Source: Metopolophium dirhodum | Taxonomy: Eukaryota; Arthropoda; Insecta; Hemiptera; Aphididae | DNA: 64,000 nucleotides | Reading direction: 5' to 3' | Assembly: GCF_019925205.1 (NCBI RefSeq) | Contig: NC_083560.1 | Span: forward strand, 151,734,565-151,798,564 | Shown here: in pieces, positions 39,746-50,000 of the stretch | Numbering within the stretch: position 1 is the first letter of the stretch | How the letters are laid out: each line of letters begins with the position of its first letter | The notes under the pieces: model-generated | What the model saw: the letters and a program-made list of their open reading frames with translations, nothing else | The model's database searches: none | Told to the model about the DNA's origin: nothing | Position numbers and translations under genes: made by a program

Positions 39746-41032
39746 ATTGTAAACTTTATTTTTATAATTAGAATTTATTAATAAAACTATATATTAATAT
39801 ACTTATCAGTTATCGTTCTAAATTTGTAAAAAAATATTGAATTTAAATAAATGTTATTCTAATTAAACTTGTGTTTGTTTATTACATAGATATAAAAAAA
39901 TTATAATAAGCATGGTCATAATTCAGTATTCACCACAATAGTGTTAAAAGTTCAAATTTCTTAAATTTATTTTTCAAACAAATATTTTTTATACAAAATT
40001 AAAAATTATTTTGACTATAACCTAACCTGATTTAAACGAATTTAAGGTTAGATTCACTATACACAAAATCTAATTTAACATTTGATGAAGTGTAATTTTA
40101 AAACTTGCTGTTGTCAAAACAACACCAATATATGTCAGCTCACTCCTGTAATAAATTAATTTGACGTTAGTGATGACACTGATAACTACTGATAATGTTA
40201 TTACAATGTGTCGGATGTAGTAAAATCACAGAATTCAGAGGTTAAATCAACACCAAATAATAGTTAACTCGCTATTAAGCGAGCTTAGGATGATGATAAT
40301 TACGACAATTATTTTAACTAAAACGACGCTCAAGGATTATAAATTTACTCAGCTTTTATACGGCTACTGTAACACGTCTTAATGTTAAATTAACCACAAA
40401 CATGGTTAATAATTACTCCAATTTGTCGTATATTTCACACACAAATTTAACCCCAACGTTGATGTCAATTCAACTGCAAGACAGCCTTAGCTCAAAATCA
40501 ACGTTCAAATGCGTGTAACATTGACTATCATTGTAGTTAAAATAACTCCAAATTTCTATGTGTGCACGTAAAACAGCACGGGGTCCGCAATCTACTGCAG
40601 GTAGATGCCTAACTGATAAAATACTGCTGCGAATCAGAATTTTTATTCCGGGCATCAGAAAAGTTAAGATAAATTTTGAAAACCATACACCAAATATTAA
40701 ATAACGAATTAAACAAATTTTGAGTCATATAGAGTTGGTACATTTAACGGGCAACGAAATGCACGGGGTCAGCTAGTTGATTTATATATAAAGATTTTCC
40801 ATACTCATTAATGTCAGTGCAAATACTCCCTACCTAGTCCCTCTTGATTTCTGAGCGAGTATACATAAGAAAGTGTTGTAGTCCTATAGCCCTATACCAC
40901 TCTCCATTGGTCACAGGGGGAAGGATGATACGCATTAATTTTAAATTTTTTTAAATTTTATTGAATAAATTACTAAATTAAAAATGTTTTTACTTAACAT
41001 AATATATATGTTACCGGCAAAGTGTTGAATAT
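39746..41032. other. Non-coding stretch with a possible Helitron 3' end at 40776
   Basis: No gene was seen. The part up to about 40776 ends in GCACGGGGTCAGCTAGT; a terminal CTAG shortly after a GC-rich hairpin-like arm is the usual 3' end of Helitrons. The same word GCACGGGGTC also occurs at 40575. No Rep or helicase coding region is visible, so this would be a non-autonomous copy with an unknown 5' boundary. The rest (40780-41032) contains nothing I can name. Confidence 0.35.
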
Positions 41033-41161
41033 AGGCATTCTATAAATTTCCTAGGCATTCTATATAATTCCTTGAACTATTTGACAATGTATTAAATTTG
41101 AATGTTAATTTATATTATGCCTAGGAAATCTATAGATTTACCAGGAATTTTATAGAATGCC
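41033..41161. repeat. Fold-back inverted repeat, about 130 bp
   Basis: The left arm AGGCATTCTATAAATTTCC and the right arm GGAATTTTATAGAATGCC are imperfect reverse complements, and CCTAGG words occur in both halves. The palindrome is compact with a loop of about 45 bases, like a small MITE. No target duplication was identified. Confidence 0.55.
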
Positions 41162-41225
41162 AAAATAACTATGTTAGGTAATGTATTAAATCAAAATATG
41201 TTTATTATTATTTATTGGTTATTAT

Positions 41226-41423
41226 TCATTTATTACAGCATACAGATGATGAATGGCATTTCGAACTGCATAAAATATTATTCTTTACGCACAAACATTT
41301 TTTGGATTGACACTTTGTCTTGCATGTGCATTTTATAAAACCTTGTCCAGTTCCTGTAGATTGTTGAGTTGCAATTGTGCGCAAAGCAAATGTATTTTCT
41401 CTTGGAACTTGGTCAATTGTTAT
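41226..41423 (-). pseudogene. Cysteine-rich C-terminal exon of a transposon-derived gene, split by the P element
   Basis: The minus-strand frame ends at a TGA (41226-41228) and encodes GQGFIKCTCKTKCQSKKCLC followed by a SSKCHSSSVCCNK end. This is the short cysteine-rich tail seen at the C terminus of integrase-like proteins annotated as KRAB-A domain-containing 2-like in insects. The frame's apparent start codon lies in the inserted element's terminal repeat and is not genuine. On the far side of the P element, 52527-52565 read on the minus strand gives FSICQKNLITI, in frame with DQVPRENTFALR on this side once one copy of the 8-base duplication is removed. A splice acceptor (TTCAAG) precedes that exon at 52566-52571. 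No further upstream exons were found to the right, so the gene may already have been a fragment. Confidence 0.72.
41416..41423. repeat. Target-site duplication, left copy (ATTGTTAT)
   Basis: ATTGTTAT directly abuts the left terminal repeat and is identical to 52527-52534. Eight-base duplications are the rule for P elements and also for hAT elements. Confidence 0.92.
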
Positions 41424-41448
41424 CATGAACTAAGATAGTATGGACTGG
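41424..41448 (+). repeat. P element left terminal inverted repeat
   Basis: Twenty-five bases identical to the reverse complement of 52502-52526. Just inside, the left end continues CGACGG while the right arm, read inwards, continues TGGCGAC, so similarity extends with a short indel. Confidence 0.93.
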
Positions 41449-41722
41449 CGACGGTGTTAATATTTGCGGTCAAGTTATTCAACGGTATTTCTGTAGTGGG
41501 AGAAATTTAGCGACTGAAACGCTATCTATTTGAAAGAGTTGACACTATTTCAAATTATATAAATAAATACACAATATTAAAATGGTTTGAAATTGTAAGC
41601 CACAGATTCTCGATTTCTTATTGAAACTTTGTTATTTTATTTACCTGTGAAATGCAAGTATCCATGGATCTAAAACCGTTATAATTCAATATATTATGTA
41701 CTTTTCAAATAAATATATTTAC

Positions 41723-41726
41723 ATAT
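41723..41726. repeat. ATAT target duplication of the nested element, left
   Basis: ATAT precedes the outer base of the nested terminal repeat and is repeated at 46956-46959. Because ATAT is its own reverse complement, part of it could instead belong to the terminal repeats (a 36-base repeat with an AT duplication). Confidence 0.75.
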
Positions 41727-42080
41727 CGTCGGTTAAAAGGCTATTTGCTGTAAGCGACACTTTTGTTGTAAGCGACACTAGGTACCCAGCGTTGTAGACG
41801 ACGTTCTATCGGATCCATAGATAGTTTTCATGCAGTGATATCATTATTTTATAACGTGTTATCAATGATCAAACTTTATGCTGTAAGCGACAGGTATGAA
41901 AAAAATGCTGTGTAAGCGACAACATTTGATTTAGGTGACATTCTTATTTATTGAATGAGCAGTAAACGACATAATAATTATGTGTTAAACGCCCAATTTT
42001 TTTTTAGTAATGATGTATACGCCATATTGTCGCTTATAACAGTTTAATTTGTCGCTTACAGCATTGTTGTTGTATAAACA
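41727..42080. repeat. Left subterminal GTAAGCGACA repeats
   Basis: The word CTGTAAGCGACA or a close variant recurs: inside the terminal repeat, at 41766, 41882, 41911, in weaker form at 41951-41998, and in the opposite direction at 42028 and 42053 (TTGTCGCTTACAGCA). Such clusters near DNA-transposon ends usually bind the transposase, so this may be its landing pad. That role is inference. Confidence 0.7.
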
Positions 42081-42089
42081 AATGCGTGG

Positions 42090-43240
42090 TATGTAATAGA
42101 TAAGAAAAAAAATGCGGTAAGGGATATCGATTTTTAGGTTAGTTCAATTTGATCATAATAATTACAGATAATGTAAGACAGCTGTATAATATTTTGGAGG
42201 TAGTATATTATTATAACGATTAAAACCGCCAAATAATTTATGATAATAAATAATAATTATTATATTATTGTTTATATTGATGATAATAATAAAGTAATCG
42301 TCAAATTTGTTGAATAGAACGTGGATAGTGGATCACATAAGATAATATTTTATTATTACCTATTAGTGTTTGTGTCATTTAATGCGCTTTAAACACACGA
42401 AGGGTTTCAACTATTTTTCGGTAAGTACCTACACCATAAAATACCTATTGTTTTCAATGCATACTTATAAATATAGTACGGTATTTGAAGCTGAAAACTT
42501 GATGTAGGTACCAAATGAAACCACGTATAAATAAACTTATTGAGATCGAATATTTATCTACTTTTTTAAAATGTATAAACATAATAATATAATAACAACT
42601 TAAGTTATATTATTATTATGCATTTTATTATTCATTACATTAGTACCTACATTAACAGTGTTTGTGTTTCTATTCACTATTATACATAATATTGTGACTT
42701 ACATTCTTTTAAGAAACAACTGCATAAATCAAAACTACCTGTTTATTATTTTCATGACATTTGTACTAATGGCGTAGTTGTCGATGTATATTTTAGATCA
42801 ATGACATTTTAATTCTTGTTAGAGCATAAAGTTTATTCTATAATTTTTAGACCAACTAAATAAAAGGTGGTGATAAAAATATTGCACGGGACCCGGGTAT
42901 TTACTATGTGAGCGTGATGCTCACTTTATATGTATGTCGACGTTGTCTAATAATAGTTATTCGGAAATAAGGAACAGCTTTATCATTTATTCTTATAAAT
43001 ATTTATAGACACGTTATTTAAATATAGTTATTAATATTATAGTTAATTGAATCAGTATATCAGATTCATATTCGAAAATATTTATATGAATAACGTGGAT
43101 CGTACGTCAAAGTATATACTATCAATGGATTAAATGTTAATTTAATTAAACATGGTATAATAATATTATTATTTAATTGTATTTAAAATCTTGACTTCAA
43201 AATGTTATGATGTTTAAATTTTACATAGGTAATTTAGATT
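42090..43240. other. Non-coding AT-rich part of the nested element
   Basis: No gene was recognised on either strand. The stretch is AT-rich with TATTAT and TAATAAT runs; it lies between the subterminal repeats and the dispersed repeat at 43240. Confidence 0.5.
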
Positions 43241-43925
43241 TTAATTTAGATTCTGAGCGGAGCGTTAAATGACATTGTAATGATTGTAATGATATATTGT
43301 AATGATTTTACAATGATGGTAGTTTTTTAAATTTAAATTTTAAATTTTATTTGTGTCTGTGTACACGAAAAGTAGTCGAAACAATGCTTCGATTTTCAAC
43401 TTCAATATCTTTTCCGGCACTCGGCATTAAAGTGAATCTAGTTGACGCATTGAGGAGGTCAAAATATAAAATTCCCAGTAGTTTTCAAAAGTGACTGTAA
43501 AAACCAAAAAAAAAATTAAGGAAAAACTGTAATTTTTACACAATATCGGTTTTTGAAAAAATAGATTTTGATTTTTGGTGAAATTGGTAAAACAAGCCAA
43601 TGGTCCCATTGTCGATACTTTTTTTTCCTTAATAAAAAAATAAATATTATTCGTGGATGCTTGAAACTTCTAAAGTATATTATTATATTATACAAATAAT
43701 ATTAATTAAACTTAATAGCTACCGTATTAATAATAATAATATTATAAATATTATAAGTAATTTAAAATATTATCCTTGGCTGACAAACTGTCTCCGCTTA
43801 GAATTATTTTTCGTATACAATTATAATTTATAACATTATATCACTAAATTCAAATTTAATATCATATATTACAGTGACCCACGTGTAACCTACTGCACAG
43901 CAGAGAAACACTTACTTACCCACTT
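43240..43925. repeat. Dispersed repeat(s) inside the nested element
   Basis: Bases 43380-43620 (AAGGAAAAACTGTAATTTTTAC, then CGGTTTTTGAAAAAATAG and TTTTTGGTG) resemble 63045-63140 near the right window edge. Bases 43790-43920 are, as reverse complement, similar to 47395-47520 in the P element's first intron (GTGGGTAAGTA, CTCTGCTGT-CAGTAGGTT, ATTAAATTTGAATT). Both are therefore multi-copy sequences. Confidence 0.65.
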
Positions 43926-43997
43926 TTCGACTATAAAAATAATAATAAGTTTTTAACTCTAAAAAAAATTTTATTGTGTAGCTTTCTGAACATCATC

Positions 43998-46178
43998 ATG
44001 CAGTCAAGGACAAAAATGATTTTTAAGATGATTAATCATAAAGGAGAACCAAACCAAAATATAAAATATAAAAAACGAAAGATGTCAATTGAAGCACGTG
44101 ATATCGATCAAATAACAAATAATTTATTTAATGAAATAATGCAAAATAAATCTAACTTTGGGGAGACTCCTATGTCAGTTCATGAGTAAAAAAAAACAAG
44201 TATAATATCTGAAACGACCTGTAGTAGAGACACAAATGATTGGGTTCCACCTAATAATACCATTTTAAGTACCGATTCACCTAGTCATAATAATGATAAA
44301 GGTTGCTCTCGCCAGTTATTTGGAACTAATATAGATAGTTCTAATTCTACGTTATCATCTAAAAGTGTATCAGGTGACATTGTGGGTATTGAAGGTAGGA
44401 AAAAGAAAAGAAAAGGTAACAAAAAGATAAATAAGAAAAATGAAAAACAAAGTGGTAAAGGAAAAAGTGTTCAGCCTAACCCATGTTCAAAAACAAAATG
44501 CCAGAACAATTGTAAAAATAAATTTACTGAAGACGAAAGGGAAATAATTTTTGAGGAATACTGGAATATAAGTGATCGAAATGGAAGACGTGACTATTTG
44601 ATAAGTTGCATGGAAGAATCAGAAATAAAAAGGAAACGTGTACAAATGTCAAATTTGCGTAAAATAACAAGGTTTTATTATTTTACTCTAAATGAAAGAA
44701 AAGAAAAGATATGCCAGCAGTATCTTTTAAAAACATTAAATATTACTCAAAGATTTTTAAGTTACACGTTTGAAAAATTGTCACCCTTGGGAAAGTCAAA
44801 TCCCGATAGTCGTGGTAAAGGCCGTCCCAAAAATAAAACGGATGAACCAGTTTTATCAAATGTTTATAAATTCATAGAAAGTCTTCCAGCTGTTCAGTCT
44901 CATTATTGTAGATCTTCAACAACAAAAAAATATCTACCTAAAGAATTTGAAAGTATTGAACGCGTTTTTCGATTATACAAAAGTAACTGTGAATCAAATG
45001 GGTTAAAAAATGTGTCAAGTGCTGTATTTAGAAGAATTTTTCGTGAAAAGTTTAATTTGGGTTTTCATTTACCTAAAAAGGACAAGTGTAATAAATGTAC
45101 TAAATTCAAAAATATAAAAGAAACAGGAGATTTAAATGAAAATGAACTTCAACAAGAAAAAGAACACGCAATTGATAAAGAACAGAGCAAAGAGGCATTT
45201 ATTTTTGACCAAGAGCTATCAAAATGCGATGGAAATTTTCTCTGTGTAAGTTTTGACTTACAAAAAGTGCTCAGTACACCATATTCAGACAACATGAACT
45301 TATATTATAGCAGGAAATATAGTACTTATAATTGTACTGTATACGAATCAGGAAGTAGAAATTCTTACTGTTACTTATGGGGAGAAATAGATGGTTTACG
45401 TGGCTCTAATGAAATAGTAACATGTATCTTTAAATACCTAACTGCATTTAATGAACAGAATAAATTTGAATCAGTTGCATTATATTGTGATTCTTGCGCG
45501 GGACAAAATAAAAACCGAGCGATGATGACTATGATAGAATATGGTTTAATGAATGTATGGACTAAAATTAAGGAAATAAAAATAACATATTTATTGCCAG
45601 GACACACGTATATGCCTGTAGATTCAGTACACTCAGTGATTGAACGCTGTATTAAAAAAAAAACCATATGGGGTCCATCCGAATGGCCGACCATAATTAG
45701 AAATTCTAGAATATATCCAAAACCTTATATAGTTATTGATCTTAAGTATATAGATTTTTTGGACTGGAAAATGCTTGCTGCACAGTGGTATAGTCCTCAA
45801 TTAAAATGTAACGAAGGGAAACAAAAAATTCAAATATCCAAAGTGAAGTCATTTGTATTCACAAAAATTATGAACGAATTGTCAGAAGAGCAAATTACCA
45901 TACATGTTTACTTTTCGTATAATGCAGAAGAGGTACCTCTTACGCTAGCAAAAAAGAAAAAGAATAACCATGAAAAATTAGAAGTTTCTAAATGTTATCA
46001 ACGTACACTAACCATTGCAACTAAAAAATATGACGATCTGTATAAATTGTGCAGGGATGGCATTATTCCTAACTCATACCATTTAGAGTATTTTAGTATG
46101 AATACTAGTGAAGAAAAAGCTGACTGCTTAGATGAAACGGATACAGAAGAATCATCTACAAGTAGTGATGACGAATAA
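43998..46178 (+). pseudogene. Transposase-like gene of the nested element, one in-frame stop
   Basis: From ATG 43998 the frame stays open except for TAA at 44187-44189, then runs to TAA at 46176-46178, 726 codons in all before the final stop. The part after 44190 contains a basic region, a CSKTKCQNNCKNKF knot followed by EREIIFEEYW, a KKDKCNKCTKF cysteine pair, and an RNase H-like core: VSFDLQKVLSTP, YCDSCAGQNKN and PGHTYMPVDSVHSVIER. The Asp residues of SFDLQ and YCDSC, and the Asp of VDSVH or the Glu of IER, are candidates for the catalytic triad. The tail is acidic and serine-rich. I recall similar arthropod proteins annotated only as domains of unknown function. The in-frame ATG 43998 fits a start; an initiation at the GTG 44382 is an artefact of the stop. 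It should act in excision and integration of the nested element. Confidence 0.75.
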
Positions 46179-46574
46179 TTTGATTTTAATTTTTAAAAAA
46201 ATAATAATTTTTTATTGCATTTCTATGTTATTTATTTTTTTATTTTATTGTACGAGTTGTATTTTGTTTATTTTTACCTAACGAGTTGTTTTTGTTTATT
46301 ATTATTTAAAAATATAAAAAATGTATTCATAAATTAATAAGAAAGCAATATTCAAATTTATTAAAAAAGAAGAATCATCTACAAGTAGTGATGACGAATA
46401 ATTTGATTTTAATTTTTTATTGCATTTCTATGTTATTTATTTTTTTATTTTATTGTACGAGTTGTATTTTGTTTATTTTTACCTAACGAGTTGTTTTTGT
46501 TTATTATTATTTATAAAATATAAAAATGTATTCATAAATTAATAAGAAAGCAATATTCAAATTTATTAAAAAAA
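46146..46574. repeat. 223-bp tandem duplication at the 3' end of the nested gene
   Basis: GAAGAATCATCTACAAG at 46146 recurs at 46369, and the similarity continues through the stop codon and the 3' untranslated stretch (TTGTACGAGTTGTATTTTG, AATAAGAAAGCAATATTC) to about 46574. The copies differ by small A/T-run indels. The second copy holds the last codons and stop, but out of use behind the first stop. Confidence 0.88.
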
Positions 46575-46639
46575 ACTTGTTAAAATTGACTTGTTATTAA
46601 TTGTAATGACGTGTGTATATTGTGTCGTTTAATACATTT

Positions 46640-46955
46640 TTCGATGGCGCTTGAAGCATTTTATTAGTAAATAACGTAAGCGACAAAAGTACAAGTAAGC
46701 AAATTAAAATGTGGTAAACGCCAAAAATGAAATGTAGGTATTTACTAAAAAATCAAAAAGTTATATTACTCTATGGAATTAGATTTATCTTAAAGATAAA
46801 TATAATACGTATATGTGAAAAAAAAATTGAAGGATTAACTATAAAACAAAAAAAGTTATACCATTTTGAAAATAAAAAAAAAGATAAAATCGTTTTTGGG
46901 TTCTCCTTAACAGTGTGAAATGTGTCGCTTACAGCAAATAGCCTTTTAACCGACG
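46640..46955. repeat. Right subterminal and terminal repeats of the nested element
   Basis: GTAAGCGACAAAAG at 46676, GGTAAACGCCAAAA near 46712, a TGTCGTTT variant at 46622, and the terminal GTGTCGCTTACAGC at 46922 mirror the left cluster. The cluster is thinner than on the left. Between them there is no recognisable coding sequence. Confidence 0.65.
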
Positions 46956-47041
46956 ATATTATACATATTACATTGTGATTTTATTTTTTATAACTATACC
47001 ACAATTTCTTTCCTTGAATTTTTATTTTATCCTTTTTAAAA

Positions 47042-50000
47042 ATGTCTAGGAAGTGTAGTATAAAAAATTGTAAAAGTTTTGATGGTGAATGTTCTTTCTT
47101 TGGTGTCCCAAAAGATTCTTTAAATTCTTGGACAAATATTATAGAAAAAATAAATGGACGTGTAAGCAAAATAAAATTTGTGTGTGAAAAACATTTTTTA
47201 CCTAAAGATATTATACAAACGTATGCAGAAGATAATACATTTTTAGATGTGAAGTTTCCTAAGCCAGTCCGATTGAGACTAGTAAAAGATGCTGTTCCTA
47301 AAATTTTTGATGATGATCAAACTGAATTAGCAAAGGTTGGTTGGTTGGTTGTAGACATCTTGTAGTATAACCTTTTGGTAAGCTTAATAATTAAAAGGTG
47401 GGTAAGTATATGTCACTCTGCTGTACAGTAGGTTTCAAGTGGGACACTGTATAATGGATGGTATTAAATTTGAATTCAATGATATAATATTGTATAAGAA
47501 AAACAATCCCGAGTGAAATGGTTATTCAGCCTATGATAAAATAAATCACATTACATTATTTTATACAATCCTTAGGCATCTAGTAAGAGGATTCTTGATG
47601 ACAGCCCTAATAGTAATGGAAAGGTTATTAAATGTAGGAGACAATTGTCATGGTCGACTAATAAGGACGACAAATACTCGACTATTATGAATAACTCATT
47701 TGGTGTAAGTAACCAATAATTTATTTTACAGTTAGCACTTGATTACGTTTTGATTAGTATTATTTGTTATAAAATGTAGATTATATTAAATGCATTATTT
47801 ATAGAATATTCATATATCTTGTTGAATAGGTTTTAAATACATCAATTGAAAGTTCATTTAGTTTAAAAAATATTCAAAATAATGTAACATTACCAAATAG
47901 TTGGCACTCCCATGGTGATTGTGACGACTTGACATTTTTTAATGCTGTACATGATAAAACTAATGATATTGTTAAAATTATCATTGAGAAACGAATTGTT
48001 GTGACTAATGACCAACAAGTGAGATGTTACTTATTTGATAGAATGTTTAGTGAAGAAGAGTTAACATTGCCTAAAATTACAACTTATTCAACCCTGGAAA
48101 TTGAAAAATTAATTAAATTATTCAATACTAAAAATATATGTGCAGGTGGTCCAAATGCGTTGAATTATCCAGGTACATAGGCTCATCATATTTATGTTTA
48201 AATAAAATTATTTGATTGGCGTATGATTATAAATATGATCAGGCTCTTTCCTTCTTTAGGTATTTCAGTTAAATATGGTACTAAAAACACCAATAATATT
48301 TGGAGACACGAGAAATGCTCTTTTATTCTACACAACTCAAATATAAAAAGGTGTAATTGGTGTGATAGAATTTGTACAGCATTTCGCAGTAAAAAACATG
48401 ACAGTTTAACAAAAAATAGAACAAAAAGATTAGGCGGCACATTAACTCCAAATCGTGCAAAAACATTGTTTATATTAAAGAAAAAAAAACATAATATACA
48501 AAAATTGAATTTAAGGTTGGATATTTTTTTTTTTAAATACTATTATAAAATTCTGTATAAATAATCTATGTTTAAACATTAATCATCAGGTACAAAAATA
48601 AAGTAGCAAAAATTCAAAATAAATTAGTTGGTTTGCAAAATGAAATGGAAAAGTTTTCAGAAAATTCTGTTGTTGACATTTTAAAAAACAATAATGTTAA
48701 TGAATCACAACAAATTTTAATTAGAGAAATTTTTAACAGTAGTAAGGTAAAACCAAATAATAGAAGGTACTCAGAGAACTGGATATTACTTTGTATTTTA
48801 TTTCACATCAGGTACCTAACCTAACCTTTTATTCTCAATTATATTAAATTAAATCACTCATCAATCATGAATTATGCATTTAACAGGTCTTCGTCCACAT
48901 ACAAATTTCTAAGAGAACAAGGTATTTTGCCTTTACCTTGCTCTCGAACAATTCGTGAATATTTAACTATGGTTAAATCAGATTGTGGCTTTGATGACAA
49001 ATTTTTTAAATTGTTTAAGACCAAAATAAGTTTTTTAAAAGATACCGAAAAACACGGAGTACTGCTTTTTGATGAGATTTTTTTACGTGAGAGTATTAAT
49101 GTTGACACTAAAACATTGTCTTATACTGGTTTGGAAGATTATGGTAAAGATAATTCTTCCTTAAATTCTGGTCAAAAAGCTGATCACGGACTAGTACTGA
49201 TGTTCCAAAGTTTGGGTTCTAATATTACTCAGCCAATTGCAGTATTTGCATCAAAAGGATCAGTCAAAGGTGACTAAAATAAAATAAACCTGTAAAAATT
49301 CACAGTAATAAAAATCATTAAAATATTTTAGGAGTTGTACTCACTCAGTTGGTTGTTAAAGCAATAGCCCTTCTTGAAAATGCTGGAGCAAAGATAGATG
49401 GTGTAGTGAGTGATGCGAGTTCAACCAACAGGAGGCTATGGAATGAATTTGGAATATGTGGTAAACTTGGCAGTTTGAACAATTATATAACACATCCAAT
49501 GGACAAAAATCGTAAAATTTATTTTTCTCTGACGCACCACATTTAGTTAAGACTGTTAGAAACAGATTGTACAATAGTAAAACATTAAGGGTAAATAGTA
49601 ATTTCTAATTAATTTTTAGTTCTACTATTGAAACTATAAAATAGAACAAAATAATCAGTATTAAGTATTACGTAATATTTATTTAACAATAATTAGGTGT
49701 CTAATGAAAAAAATTACATAAAGTGGGAACATTATGTACAACTGCACCAAGAAGACTTAAAACAAATGTCCAAAAGAGTTTGTCCAAAAATTACAAACAG
49801 ACATTTAGTTTTGGACAGTTTTTCAAAAATGAATGTTAAGTTAGCCACCCAGGTATAAATAAACATCAATGTAGGTATGCAATTATTAACTACTTTTATT
49901 GAAAACTTTTTTTAATATTTCAGATGTTAAGTAATTCTGTATCAATAGGATTAAAATATTACAGAGATTATGTAAAAGTTCCAGAATTAAAAGACTCCCA

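Larger units (their letters stand above)
41727..46955 (+). mobile_element. Nested DNA transposon, 5229 bp, Sola-like
   Basis: Perfect 34-base terminal inverted repeats (41727-41760 and 46922-46955) begin CGTCGGTTAAAAGGC and end in TAAGCGACAC. A 4-base ATAT duplication flanks the element. It lies in the 5' non-coding part of the P element, about 300 bases from its left end. It carries a large transposase-like gene (43998-46178) on the plus strand, subterminal repeats, and two dispersed repeats at 43240-43925. A 4-base duplication is typical of Sola elements, but I could not confirm the family from the protein, so other DDE/D superfamilies remain possible. Confidence 0.85.

Noticed and set aside
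45371..45694. 107-codon minus-strand frame
   Set aside because: Antisense shadow of the conserved core of the nested transposase gene.
44382..46178. Transposase gene starting at 44382
   Set aside because: That codon is GTG; the same frame is open upstream to ATG 43998 apart from a single TAA at 44187, so the gene start is further left.
49356..49574. 72-codon minus-strand frame, and that at 48872
   Set aside because: Both are antisense shadows of P transposase exons with clear motifs on the plus strand.
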